This document shows, piece after piece, positions 34,946 to 47,029 of a DNA stretch of 64,000 bases. Source of the stretch: Nipponacmea schrenckii (taxonomy: Eukaryota > Mollusca > Gastropoda > Lottiidae); assembly GCA_030562195.1 (NCBI GenBank), contig JAUJPP010000011.1, positions 5,580,001 through 5,644,000 of the forward strand. The letters are read 5' to 3'. Numbering within the stretch: position 1 is the stretch's first letter; each line of letters begins with the position of its first letter. The notes beneath the pieces were generated by a model, which was not told where the DNA came from, did no database searches, and saw nothing but the letters and a program-made list of their open reading frames with translations. A program made the translations under genes and the position numbers.

Positions 34946-36526
34946 CAGTTTATTCTGTTTTCCATTTTGATTTCTAAACACGTATAAAACAAGTTAGGTC
35001 GTAAAGCTCTTCGAGCTGATCATCGATTTGTGCTTATCACAATATATTGTTACATAAAACAGGAAAAACTTATATATTATATTCAATTTATCACGCAATA
35101 AGGTATTCTCCCTTGTATGATAAAAAGCGTTATCTACTGCACTATATCTCCTAGGAGATAACGCTAAAAATATTCCATTATTATTTATTTCATTATTAAT
35201 TAACAGCGATATTGGGTGATTAATAAAATCTCAAACTTATCGTTCTTGATATCAAAATAGCACCACTCGTCGGTAAAATTTGAAAACTAAAACTACAGGA
35301 GTTTATCAACTTGTGGTGATATTTCTTTCAATGAAGAAAGCCTTGTAAGAAGTATCAACATGAAAAATTTAATGTAATTATCAAAGCAGATGAAATGGTG
35401 GACCGGTTAGTTACGAGTGCTATAGACTATCGATAAAAGATTGAAATAGAATTGAAAGCTATTTTAGGAACACTAGAAAGAAATCACCAACGACGTGGTT
35501 TCATGACAAGTACAGATTGTGCTGATCCAGATTAATTATAATAGAAATTTTATTACTTTGTCATTAAAAGGTATACAGTATAGCCTACTCATGACAAACA
35601 TGGTGGACATCAAATAGTTTTATATAATTAAGCACAGACGATTTCTAAATAGTCTATTTTAATGGATATAAAAGAAAAGTAAATTAATAATCTGTCCCTG
35701 AATTTACTGACCTAATTAATTTTCTATTATATTTAAAATGTAAAACATGGAGTCGAAATTTGAGCACTAAATCCATTATATGTGTCAGTCCAGAATTATC
35801 TCTGCGACATAGAAATAGAATTATTGACTATTTACATACAAGTAAAATCCTTTTCAACCACATGCCTTAAATAATATTATATAGTCGAGGTTTCTATCGA
35901 TAAATTCTAGATATTAATGTCGTGTAATTAGACGTAGAATTTAACATCAAATAAATAACATTAATACAATGGAAGTATAAATGATTTTATCAGCAATTGT
36001 GCTTTTAAGTATGGTTTTATAGGATATAATCCTACTCTTCACAACTAGACAACTACAACATGTACATACCAACCCAATATAGCACGAATTGAAAAATGTC
36101 TTCTATTTCTTGAATTCTAAAAGTAAAATAGGGGTTCCGTGAAAGTAGTCTACCTAATATATATGTAGATTTATACGAAGTTGTTGTGGTAACCAAATGT
36201 GCCCTCCTAAAGAAAAAAAGCATGTGCCTGCTTAGACAAACACTTTTACCATGACGTTTTCCAGACGAGCCGAACATTGAACTTACATTCTAAAGATGGT
36301 CCAGGCCATTTAAATTTAATTATTTTCTACAGGGAATAGACAATGGATATTATCACCCCCCCCCCCCTCCTCTAATTATAGAAGGTATATTGAAGCAGAT
36401 TCAAATAAACTTTCAGCTTGTTTCTGTTTTGCCATTTCATATTTTTTTATAACTTATATTGCACTGTTAGGAAAAATAATTATTTATTCCTGTTTAATTG
36501 TACTTGATAAAGTTACCTGTATGTGT
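34946..36526. other. No gene seen
   Basis: AT-rich; a C13-14 run at about 36355-36368. Confidence 0.5.
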
Positions 36527-37288
36527 TTCGAAACATAGTATGTAATAAACCTAGAAGTAGTATATCTATATATCTTGTGTTTAGAAACATAGTATGTAAT
36601 AAACCTAGAAGTAGTATATCTATATATCTTGTGTTTAGAAACGTAGTATGTAATAAACCTAGAAGTAGTATATCTATATTCTTGTATTTAGAAACATAGT
36701 ATGTAATAAACCTAGAAGTAGTATATCTATATATCTTGTGTTTAGAAACATAGTATGTAATAAACCTAGAAGTAGTATATCTATATATCTTGTGTTTAGA
36801 AACATAGTATGTAATAACCTAGAAGTAGTATATCTATATATCTTGTGTTTAGAAACGTAGTATGTAATAAACCTAGAAGTAGTATATCTATATATCTTAT
36901 GTTTTGAAACATAGTATGTAATAAACCTAGAAGTAGTATATCTATATATCTTGTGTTTTAAAACGTAGTATATAATAAACCTACAAGTAGTATATCTAAA
37001 TATGTCTTGTGTTTAGAAACATAGTATGTAATAAACCTAGAAGTAGTATATCTATATATCTTGTGTTTTAAAACGTAGTATATAATAAACCTACAAGTAG
37101 TATATCTAAATATGTCTTGTGTTTAGAAACATAGTATGTAATAAACCTAGAAGTAGTATATCTATATATCTTGTGTTTTGAAACATAGTATGTAATAAAC
37201 CTAGAAGTAGTATATCTATATATCTTGTGTTTAGAAACATAGTATGTAATAAACCTAGAAGTAGTATATCTATATATCTTGTGTATTT
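36527..37288. repeat. 54-bp tandem array, about 14 copies
   Basis: Unit GAAACATAGTATGTAATAAA plus CCTAGAAGTAGTATATCTAT plus ATATCTTGTGTTTA. The segment AGTATATCTATATATCTTGT is also found in the 91-bp satellite (28940-29555). Confidence 0.97.
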
Positions 37289-39119
37289 TACATGTATATT
37301 ACTATATATTTTATATATTTCTATATGTCTTATAAAGATTATGAATAATAAAATAAATATTGTGTGCCTATTTTACTGTATTTAAGTTCGGTGCTGTGGG
37401 CTTGTTCTATAGCCCATATCAATTATAATCAATACTAACCATTCTTTCTAACTGGTCCTGTATAATATTTATACCAGCCTGAAACATCTGTTATCCCGAT
37501 ATTTATCAAATTATAATATATAGGCTAGAAGTTTAAAGGCTGAAATTTTGAATTTGTACGGAACAGGTTTATTTCTGAATTTTGAATTTGTGCGGAACAG
37601 GTTTATTTCTGAATTTTGAATTTGCATCACGAACGCTGTTCATCCTGCTTAAGATCATTATATATATTTCATATATATATAATATAAATATATACAATTC
37701 CAGTTACTGTATTTTAATTAAATAAACGTACCACAAATAAAACAAAGTAAAGGCATTTCCACCATGTCAGACAGGTTAGGTCAGTAAAGTAGGGCCTCTT
37801 CATTACGGTGTATGTTATAACATATGATACGTATTCTATTACAGTCCTACCCAAGTGGCTTGCCTATACTAATACATGTAAATTAAGAATGCTATAAGAC
37901 GGAGTTGAATGTATATAGGGGGTGCTGAAAGGTAAAGTCCAATGGTCTAGTGTTTAAAGTCTAATTGTAGTACAATATTTGGACTTTTTTTCCCAAAGAA
38001 TGGACCATTTCATTATGTGAAGTCCATTGACTGCGGGTAAGCGTCCACTGGGATATTACACAGTGACACCAGTAGTCAAAACGCTGATTTACTCAAGGAT
38101 GTACAACTCACGACATATCCAGTAGACATTTACTTCCGGAATGTCTTTACCTGTCTTTACACAGGAGATACTGACAACAGGCGATCACACAGACGGTCGT
38201 GGTCTAAAAATAGCCACCCGAACGGGGGGTACATAACTTCGTTTGTCATTGCGAACACAAGTCCGATGACCTTGAATAAGTTATCTTCACTCATAATTCC
38301 AGTCCACCCAGCTGTAAATGGGTACGGATAATTTGAGAAAAATCAATGCCAAGAGGTTTGGCCGAGGTCCAGCTGGTAGAAAGGATCCCTGTCACGGCAG
38401 ACTTGTGAACCTAAGTTGTTATCCTTGTAAAATATAGTACTTTCTTTCTTTAAGCTTTAAAAACTAATTTATCAAATTTAATTGTCTGGAAATTGATCAA
38501 CACATCGAAAATGAACTCATCGATTCAACCTAATACAACTGATCCAAGTTTGGCATTGTTGTCACTTACATTGTTCTGAATATGACCAAATATAGTTATC
38601 TTATCACATGATTAGTTATTTAATATCAATACGGTTTTAGCTACTGATGGCAAATTTCATCCGATTTGGGATGTTGAAAAATTTAAAAAAACCAAGAAAC
38701 CCTACTCCGATATCACTAAAATGGTGGACTTCAATTAATTCTGATTTGAATATGTAATCATTAGGCTTGCTCTCTTATGTGGGATGTAACAAACAGGATA
38801 GCCCGAATTGTAAGCAAAAAACTTGGCAATATTCAACGAGCTTTAAACCATTGAAATAGAAAGAATTTTTCTATATTTTTCAATATATACTGGGTGTATT
38901 TCAGACTATGTTTCAAGAGTGTAACAGCTGTTGGTTTGTCTTATGAAACGATCGTGTCAAGTAACAGCTAACATGGTAGGAATATCGATAGTTGTGTATT
39001 TTCAAATTGTAGTCTGTTTAGAACAGCTGACTCTTAGTATAATAATAATAATAATAGCTTTATTAGACACCCAGTTGCACAAGGCAATCTTCCCTGGGAT
39101 CTTTCTACATAAAACTACG
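37289..39119. other. No gene seen; minor repeats
   Basis: About 2.5 copies of a 36-base unit containing GAATTTGTGCGGAACAGG lie at 37540-37625. A dispersed repeat piece sits at about 38310-38450. A weak candidate signal-peptide exon lies at 37732-37765 on the minus strand (MVEMPLLCFIC, followed by GTACGT), phase-compatible with the WxxW gene. I rank it below the one at 42276. Confidence 0.4.
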
Positions 39120-39400
39120 ATAACATAATGATGAAAAATGAAAAACATCAAGCATAATGATGAAAAATGAAAAACATCAAGCATAATGATGAAAAATAAC
39201 AAACATCAAGCATAATGATGAAAAATGAAAAACATCAAGCATAATGATGAAAATAAAAACATCAAGCATAATGATGAAAAATGAAAAACATCAAGCATAA
39301 TGATGAAAAATGAAAAACATCAAGCATAATGATGAAAAATGAAATAACATATGATGAAAAATAACAAACATGCAACATAATGAAAGATGATAAAAATCAA
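39120..39400. repeat. 29-bp tandem array, about 8 copies
   Basis: Unit AATGATGAAAAATGAAAAAC plus ATCAAGCAT; later copies are shortened or mutated. Confidence 0.95.
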
Positions 39401-40308
39401 TAAAATGAAATAAGAAAAAATAAATTGAAAAATGATTTCTTAAAATGAAATTAAACTAATAAGATGATAATATAATCAATAATAATAGTAATTTTACGTA
39501 TTTTAAAACTGAAAGTTAAACTAATAAGAGAGTAGTAGTACAATAATTAGTTCTTGTTATGTTCGTAATTCCCTTTTCAGTCCTGTCTTAAAAACTCCTA
39601 CATCATTAGATTGTTTTAAGACCTGAGGTTAACGAATTCCAGAGCCTTGTATTTAAATGTTCGTCTCATGGCCTCGATACGACACTTTGGAAGATGTAAA
39701 ATGTTGTTAGTTTCTGAACGTAGACAGAGAGCTGTAGTGGAAATTGATGATTGTAATCGACGATAAAATTGTAAGTAATGAGGACATTTTTCATTCATAA
39801 TTTGTAAATCAGTATCCAAGTGTTATATTGAATTCGTTGTTTAAGAGTTAGCTAATTTAATTGAGAAACAAGTCTGTCGATCTTGCATCATAGTTCGCCT
39901 CAAGGATACTCCGTGCTGCCCGTTTTTGTAGCTTAAATAGAAAGTCATTTTTTATACGTTTTGAATATTAACAACTATCTGTATATTGGGTTTCTCAAAA
40001 ATATCTGATCAGAAGTCCGAGACATTTTTCCAGGAAACTAAATCTGACAGCTTGATGGACAGGACAGTTTCCGTTCAATAAATACTACGTCCAAGCCACA
40101 TGACAGCAGAATACAAAACAGCGGTTTAATGAGGGGCAATTGGATAATTGTGTAAGATGGCATTCTTCTTATGGTAATATATACCTGACAATCTCGCCTT
40201 GCTTCATAAGTATTGTCTTTTTATTGCTGTATACGTATGGTCTTCATTGTCTTTTTTGCAAAATGGCAAAATGAAATCTCTCCTACGAAATTAAATCAAA
40301 CTTTCTAT
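39401..40308. other. No gene seen
   Basis: AT-rich without recognisable features. The minus-strand frame at 39616-39819 vaguely resembles non-LTR C-terminal text but I cannot support it. Confidence 0.4.
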
Positions 40309-40432
40309 TCCAAAATGAATTGAAATGAATGGAATCTTACGCCCTTTCTCTGGACCTTTGCTGGGATTGAACCCTGGACCTTCATGTTAGCGAACGTCAC
40401 CTTACTCACTGAGCCACCGCGACCCAGTGCTA
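40309..40432 (-). repeat. SINE copy with internal deletion, reverse orientation
   Basis: Tail (ATGGAATCTTACGCCCT) is joined directly to the tRNA-like head (GGGATTGAACCCTGGACC, then CTCACTGAGCCACCGCGACC), so the body is deleted. A C14 run follows at about 40514. Confidence 0.75.
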
Positions 40433-40899
40433 TAACTAAGAGTGTGTCCTTTGAGTTCCGAGTATTGCCGAAAAAGAGTATGACCCTGGGATAGTGACTT
40501 GAGTAAACCTTGACCCCCCCCCCCCCCCAAGTTATGTAATGTTTAAGGAAGAATGTGAAAGGTCAAGTGATTTCAATCTAAGGTAGTAAGTTCAAGTCAT
40601 TAATTGAGTTTACGTGTTGATATTTATTTCAAGTATTATCAATCATTGATTACCGTTATCGTTATTATCCAGGTAGCTTGTAACACCTTGGACTTATAGG
40701 ATTACTGTAGTCTCGTTTACTAGGTGATTTAATGATGACTTTTCAGCACTCGTTGTGGTAAAGCGATACCTTTGATTTTCAACGTTCAAAGTTGGTCGTT
40801 AGGAGTATTCATTGATATGAACTCATTAACTGTTTGCCGGCCAATGACAAATGTCGACTTGACATCGACCAAACTGATGGTGCCTATCACAGGAAATGA

Positions 40900-41010
40900 A
40901 TTCGTAAATCAACGGTCAAATGAATTGAAATGGAAGGAGTTTTGTGGCCTAATCTATTGCACATTATGGGCTAATGAAGAAACACTGGATGCCTACGTTT
41001 TTTAGCTTTC
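40900..41010 (-). repeat. SINE tail fragment
   Basis: Reversed tail with AATGGAAGGAGTTTTGTGGC and TTATGGGCTAATGAAGAA, as in other copies; it accounts for part of the 77-codon frame at 40772-41005. Confidence 0.6.
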
Positions 41011-41344
41011 CAACTATCGATGGGTTTGTAGATCTGAATCGTGGATGATCGTTGTCCCTAGACTCAAGTGAGGGCTGACCTTGCAACTTTAATCATTCCA
41101 GATACGGTAAACGTCTTATAGGTGGTATGATTTTGTTGACCCGACCTTGGGTTTTAATAATTACTTCTATATGTTTTTTAGCATGTTCTAGGTGCGGGCG
41201 GGTTGTGATTTGCTGATGGGGTGAAAAGTATTCCTGCAGGTGCTTTATTCTCGAAAACTTAAGAAAGATGAAATCCAGATTTGTACACATACAGTAATCT
41301 AATTGGATACTTAACCAAAGATTATATATGATTTTAGTGATTAT

Positions 41345-41757
41345 CCTATCAGATGACTGGAACACTAAAATCATCTTAAGTTAAGTTTTTAAGAATAAGG
41401 CCCCAGGTGACTGGAACACTAAAATCATCTTCAGTTTAGTTTTTAAGAATAAGGCCCCAGGTGACTGGAACACTAAAATCATCTTAAGTTAAGTTTTTAA
41501 GGTTAAGGCCCCAGGTGACTGGAACACTAAAATCATCTTAAGTTAAGTTTTCAAGAATAAGGCCCCAGGTGCCTGGAACACTAAAATCATCTAAAGTTAA
41601 GTTTTTAAGAATAAGGCCCCAGGTGACTGGAACACTAAAATCATCTAAAGTTAAGTTTTCAAGAATAAGGCCCCAGGTGACTGGAACACTAAAATCATCT
41701 AAAGTTAAGTTTTTAAGAATAAGGCCCCAGGTGACTGGAACACTAAAATCATATTTA
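41345..41757. repeat. 54-bp tandem array, about 7.5 copies
   Basis: Unit CCAGGTGACTGGAACACTAA plus AATCATCTTAAGTTAAGTTT plus TTAAGAATAAGGCC. The unit is a multiple of three, so both strands show repeat-coded open frames; no gene. Confidence 0.96.
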
Positions 41758-43004
41758 GTTTGCACCCCATTCCATTTATTGTTTGTGTTAACACAATATC
41801 TAATGAATGAGTTCTCTACCCTGGGGTTTTGGCGACATTTTAAACCCTTCTACTCGTAAAATCCCTAAAGGCAAACCCCTCGGGATGAAGCTCTTAAAAA
41901 CTTAATAACCCACGATCGTGTTTTATCTTACACATAGAAACATTGCTTACTACTAAATTCAGGATATCATATACTATCATGAAATTGTATTTGTCGTTAC
42001 TAAATAACAACAATAGTCATTAACAAAAACACAACGTCCCTTGAAGGTAGTTAACACGTTCAGACAATGGACAATATATATTTATAATTCTAAGAACAAA
42101 CTCAGCAACATTCTGAATAGCTTTCAAGGATAATCAAAATAAAAACATAATTCTTACAAGCACGTTGTACGTTAACAAGATTTGAAAGACGGTTGGAAAT
42201 GGTTGACGGAAAGTTAATTGTAGAACAATTAAGAGAATATAGTAACAAAGGAAAATGGACGGAAACATGACTTACCTTTTGTCCGATGAATCATATAGGC
42301 AAAATAAAACAATACAGCTATATTCATACTGTCGAATATCAGTTAAGGCACTCAATAATAATATTCCTAATTTCAGTATCACAATTTTTGAATTTGTAAA
42401 ATTTCATTAAATATCAAGTTATCGATCACCAGGTGTAGTTGGTATTACTCATTATTAACTTGTGGCTCGAGTATAATTCCTATATATATATTCTACTACC
42501 ACTACATCAGATATATATTCCACTTCAATTAACTTGTATTAATAAAATTTTTTCATACACATTTCACTACCGGTACTGACCAGATCTCCGTGGAATATAA
42601 ATAATATGAGATCCTAGTGTAGATATATACATGCTGTTCTCGTCATGGTTATAAACATAATGAATAGGAAATAAAACTAGGGGAATCCTTTATAACTCTA
42701 CTGACGTAACTGTATCTATAAATAACTCTAAACAGGATAGCCCAGATATAAATAAGTTAGACGTTTATCTTTAGACGTATTGTTATATTGAGTTATATTT
42801 TTAACATATTGTAATAACGTGCACGACAGATAATTAATATATATATTTTAATAATATATTTAGTCCTCGTCAATTTTTAGAATATGGTGTCTGTGCAAGG
42901 ATCTCATATTTACATGGGATAGATACCCAGGACTCTTTCTCCACGGAAGAGGTATCCAGTTACAATTTACCAAAATATCGGTTACCGTGTTAACTGAGTT
43001 GTTA
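41758..43004. other. No gene seen apart from the exon candidate at 42276-42327
   Basis: AT-rich; no other coding signal. Confidence 0.45.
42276..42327 (-). CDS. Candidate signal-peptide exon of the WxxW gene
   Basis: From the ATG at 42327 (minus strand) the frame reads MNIAVLFYFAYMIHRTK and then meets AAAAG/GTAAGTC, an excellent donor at 42275. The hydrophobic run IAVLFYFAYMI suits a signal peptide. The exon ends in phase 1, exactly what the first WxxW exon at 21993 needs; joined, the four exons total 852 bases (283 residues). The intron would be 20.3 kb and would contain most of the tandem arrays in the window. Phase match alone has a one-in-three chance, and a second candidate exists at 37732-37765. 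Confidence 0.4.
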
Positions 43005-43165
43005 CCGCTTTGACTGAAAATGTCACCGTTTTACCGTTTTTGTAGCGTTGTTACCGTTTTGGTAGAGTTGTTACCGTTTTGGTAGAGTTGTTACCGTTTT
43101 GGTAGGGATGTTACCGTTTTGGTAGGGATGTTAGCGTTTTGGTAGGGATGTTAGCGTTTTGACTT
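43005..43165. repeat. 20-bp tandem repeat, about 7 copies
   Basis: Unit GTTACCGTTTTGGTAGAGTT with variants GGTAGGGAT and GTTAGCG. Confidence 0.95.
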
Positions 43166-43827
43166 TTGAAATTTTTTATCGTTTTAACTGTTATTCACAT
43201 GGATTGTGTCCACAATAGATAGAACATTCTCACACAAATATTACCCCAAAAAATCTGTATATTTCTGACTTAAGGCATTTTAATTACTTCTCGCCAATTA
43301 GACAAGCGTTTTGTTGAATATCGGATAATTTCACGAAAACAAAAGATATCTGAACTTAATTCTCCTGATTATTCAACGTCAATAAACTGTTTTACCACAA
43401 AGGTCATTGCCTTCACATCAAATATCTTGGGTCATAATTCGGGAAATATGGAACACTACCAAACCTGGCTTTGTGTTTAATCACCGGCATTGAGTTATAA
43501 TTTTTATACAATATTACTATCTATTATTATAGAAGCGAGCGCTTACTAATGTGTTGTTTGATGTTAGACGGCAAACTATTGGTAATTATGAAATAGTGCA
43601 GCGACTAACGCTTTGTCTTATAAATCATGACAAGAAACGTATCAACAGTAACTCAACATTATGAAGAATGAAATAAAACTGAATTGTCTTTTTATTATTA
43701 GAAAGTACTATAGTACGCTATTGTATCTGGGTCACCGAGCTATTGTTCAAAAATCTTGAAAAATCTGTTCCCTGAACTTCTAGATTTCAAAATACCATTA
43801 GGAGGGGGGGGGGACAGGACAAAAAAT
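43166..43827. other. No gene seen
   Basis: AT-rich, ending in a G10-type run at about 43803-43813. Confidence 0.5.
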
Positions 43828-44590
43828 AAGGGTCCCAGTACCAAGTTAGTTCTGTCGGACGGGTCTGTCTATAGGGCGTCCCAGTACCAAGTTAGTTCTG
43901 TCGGACGGGTCTGTCTATAGGGCGTCCCAGTACCAAGTTAGTTCTGTCGGACGGGTCTGTCTATAGCGTCCCAGTACCAAGTTAGTTCTGTCGGACGGGT
44001 CTGTCTATAAAGCGTCCCAGTACCAAGTTAGTTCTGTCGGACGGGTCTGTCTATATAGCGTCCCAGTACCAAGTTAGTTCTGTCGGACGGGTCTGTCTAT
44101 ATAGCGTCCCAGTACCAAGTTAGTTCTGTCGGACGGGTCTGTCTATAGGGCGTCCCAGTACCAAGTTAGTTCTGTCGGACGGGTCTGTCTATAAAGCGTC
44201 CCAGTACCAAGTTAGTTCTGTCGGACGGGTCTGTCTATAAGCGTCCCAGTACCAAGTTAGTTCTGTCGGATCGAGGTCTGTCTATAAAGCGTCCCAGTAC
44301 CAAGTTAGTTCTGTCGGACGGGTCTGTCTATAGGGCGTCCCAGTACCAAGTTAGTTCTGTCGGATGGGTCTGTCTATAGGGCGTCCCAGTACCAAGTTAG
44401 TTCTGTCGGATGGGTCTGTCTATAGAATCCCAGTACCAATTATTATGTCGGAGGTCTGTCTAAAGTCCAGTACCAAGTTATCTGTCGGAGGGTCTGTTAT
44501 AGATCAGTACCAAGTTAGTTCTGTCGGAACGGTCTGTCTATAGCGTCCCAGTACCAAGTTAGTTCATGTGAGGGTCTGTCTAACATAGTA
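43828..44590. repeat. 46-bp tandem array, about 16 copies, decayed at one end
   Basis: Unit GCGTCCCAGTACCAAGTTAG plus TTCTGTCGGACGGGTCTGTC plus TATAGG. Copies up to about 44420 are almost identical; the last four carry clustered one-base deletions. Confidence 0.97.
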
Positions 44591-45159
44591 ATTAGATTAA
44601 CTGTCGAGTCAATCAATAGGTAACTAATTAGCATACATATCAATTTGTTAATTTCTGTGAGTGTGGTTAACAATCAACTTAGCCAACGTGTCTAATTAGC
44701 ACATTCAATTAATTCATGGTTGATCACTAGTCCCGTGGACATTCTGTCCGGATGTCACGATTATTTAACAGTTCGTAAGACCTATTGGCTGTTCGTAACA
44801 AATATCATACAACCGAATTTTTACTGTCTTTTATTTTAAAGGGATAATAGGTCTTAGAATGAACATAAAATTTGAAAATGTTAAACTAGGCCAATAGGAA
44901 CTCTGTTCATCAGTAAATATACTTGCTGCCATAAAAACAAATAAATATCCAAAAACTAAGTTATCGTCTATAAAGATGCATTTGATTATTGAAAAACGCT
45001 TAATAAATTGATTTTTTCAAAATGGCCTCGTTTTGTAGGTTTTCCCAATTTTAAGGGATTCTGTTACTTTATGACACCAGGTAAGTTCCCTGATGAATAT
45101 TATTGAGTATATTGACCATTCTTGAGACACTAAAATTTTATATTCATGCTAAGACGCAG
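44591..45159. other. Dispersed repeat at 44880-45010; no gene
   Basis: 44880-45010 matches the reverse complement of about 15800-15970 (shared: AGGCCAATA, CATCAGTA, CTGCCATAAA, AAGATGCA, GATTATTGAAAAA). Confidence 0.6.
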
Positions 45160-45395
45160 TATCCCTTTAATCGAGCGAATCATTTCGCTTCCCACAATTT
45201 ATTACAATAAAACCGAGACCCCGTGTGCACGTTACACATCCCTGGACAGTTGGAAAGTGAAAAAGGAGTAGGCCCATTCAACTGTACTGGCAAAATTTCC
45301 CTTATTGCACACTGCATGTCGTTGACCGTCTTCATTAGCCCATTAGTGCAGAAGAGTAGGGCTTAAAACCCCATTCATTTCATTTTCTGGACTAT
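45160..45395 (+). repeat. SINE copy, 5'-truncated
   Basis: Body and tail of the family: AATAAAACCGAGACCCCGTG, then GACCGTCTTCATTAGCCCAT and AAAACCCCATTCATTTCATT; the tRNA-like head is missing. Confidence 0.75.
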
Positions 45396-47029
45396 AACCT
45401 ACATCCTATCTGATGTTTCATTTCTATAGAATTGGTTTTGAAATTCATTTGGCCACTCATAGATTAGTTGGTTTTCCATCAAACCTGAGGTTCCTCTATT
45501 TCAGAAAGTACAACCGAATAACGAAGCAATTAAAGGGACTTTTCACGCCCAAAGCTAGATGCACTGGTCAAACGTGTTGGAGGGCATTGACTGTAAAATA
45601 GGGTGAATACATTAACAAGTTTCCACTCAATAAATTTGATTGATTTCTGGACATTATCTCAAAAACAACACCTGGAGCAATAACAACACCTGGAGCAAAA
45701 ACAACACCTGGAGCAAAAACAACAACACTATATACATTAACCACATTTGACTTGACCCAACGTTTCAAATTTTGATCACCGAGTTTCTCAAAAAACTGGT
45801 GCTATTACAGCACCCCCCCCCCCCTCATTTGACAATTCTATGGGCCTCACTTGGACCCTCCACCTTATGTCTAAAAGTTAAATACCCTGGCCTCTGTTTC
45901 TGTGGAAATGGGGTCTGTAATACAGCTGGAGCCTGTTTCACGAAAACTTAACGTAGGATGATTTAAGATTTCCAATAGTCAGATTGGTCAATCACTAAAA
46001 TTGGGTTTTTATTAACCAATCAGGTTACTGTATTTCTTAAAATCTTGATTGTATCTGTGTTTAAATTTTGTGAAAAAGGTCCCTGACCTAGGGTCACGGT
46101 CGTATATCAATAGTAAATACAACAACATAATGAAATGGTAATGGAGCACTTAATTAATAATAGAAGGTAATTAACCCACCACAATATAACAATATACATC
46201 AATTCAAGTTCAATGTCGAATTTCATCAATATTGGAAATTTTTCTGGTTGGTTTTATGAAGACTTTTTTCCAAATAGTTTGTAAGAAAAATACAGACGTA
46301 TGAATGGTAGGCCGATACCCGAGGACCTAAATTTTCCTCGCCTTTTCCTTTTCGCATTCTCTCCCTTTTCCTTCCCTTTTTTACGCTCACTGTCTCGTCT
46401 TTGACCTCGCTTTGTCGTCCCTCGACTTCTCGTGGGGAGAAGGCGGGGGTATATGACTGCACTCGGCTTCCATACACACCTATTTCCTATTGAAAGCATT
46501 GTCCAGTATCTATTCAAAGATGTGATAAAATTTATATTTAATATCCGGTTATTTCATCTGATGATTTAAATATGAAACGCAAATAAAACTCTGTCTGCAA
46601 GCTGAAAATGAAATGAACGGAGTTTTACGTCCTACTCTTCTACACCTTAATACAAGCTTACCAGATTTTTATATGACAAATCATCATTGGGATTTAATTG
46701 CGTACCCCCAAAAATACTTTTCAAGGAGGTCTAGAAGCAAACGCCGCTTACCATAGACAAAAAATAGTCTGAATAGGTCCCCATTACACTTGGGTGCCGT
46801 TTGTTTCCTCGGTAAGGTTGTTATCGCTATGTGAAACGTTAAACATGACTTGGAATGGAACAAATCAGTACTCTTCTGATTTCTTGAAAACTTTCAATGT
46901 TTGAGACTCCTATGGGACCTTCTTTTCAGTCAATATCAATTTGTATTATGTATATCGCTGTATAAAAAGTACATTACTATATTGTTCAAGAGACATGGGA
47001 CATAACTCCAGTAAACATTGAACATTTCA
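45396..47029. other. No gene seen; small repeats
   Basis: About four copies of an 18-base unit with AACAACACCTGGAGCAA at 45660-45725, a C11-type run near 45812, and a SINE tail (reverse) at about 46604-46660. Short minus-strand frames at 46226-46517 are low-complexity. Confidence 0.5.

Noticed and set aside
36355..36368. C or G homopolymers here and near 40514, 43805 and 45812
   Set aside because: Simple homopolymer runs; length is unreliable in sequencing and no function is indicated.
41538..41859. Overlapping frames on both strands
   Set aside because: A 54-bp unit divisible by three leaves both strands open; no gene evidence.
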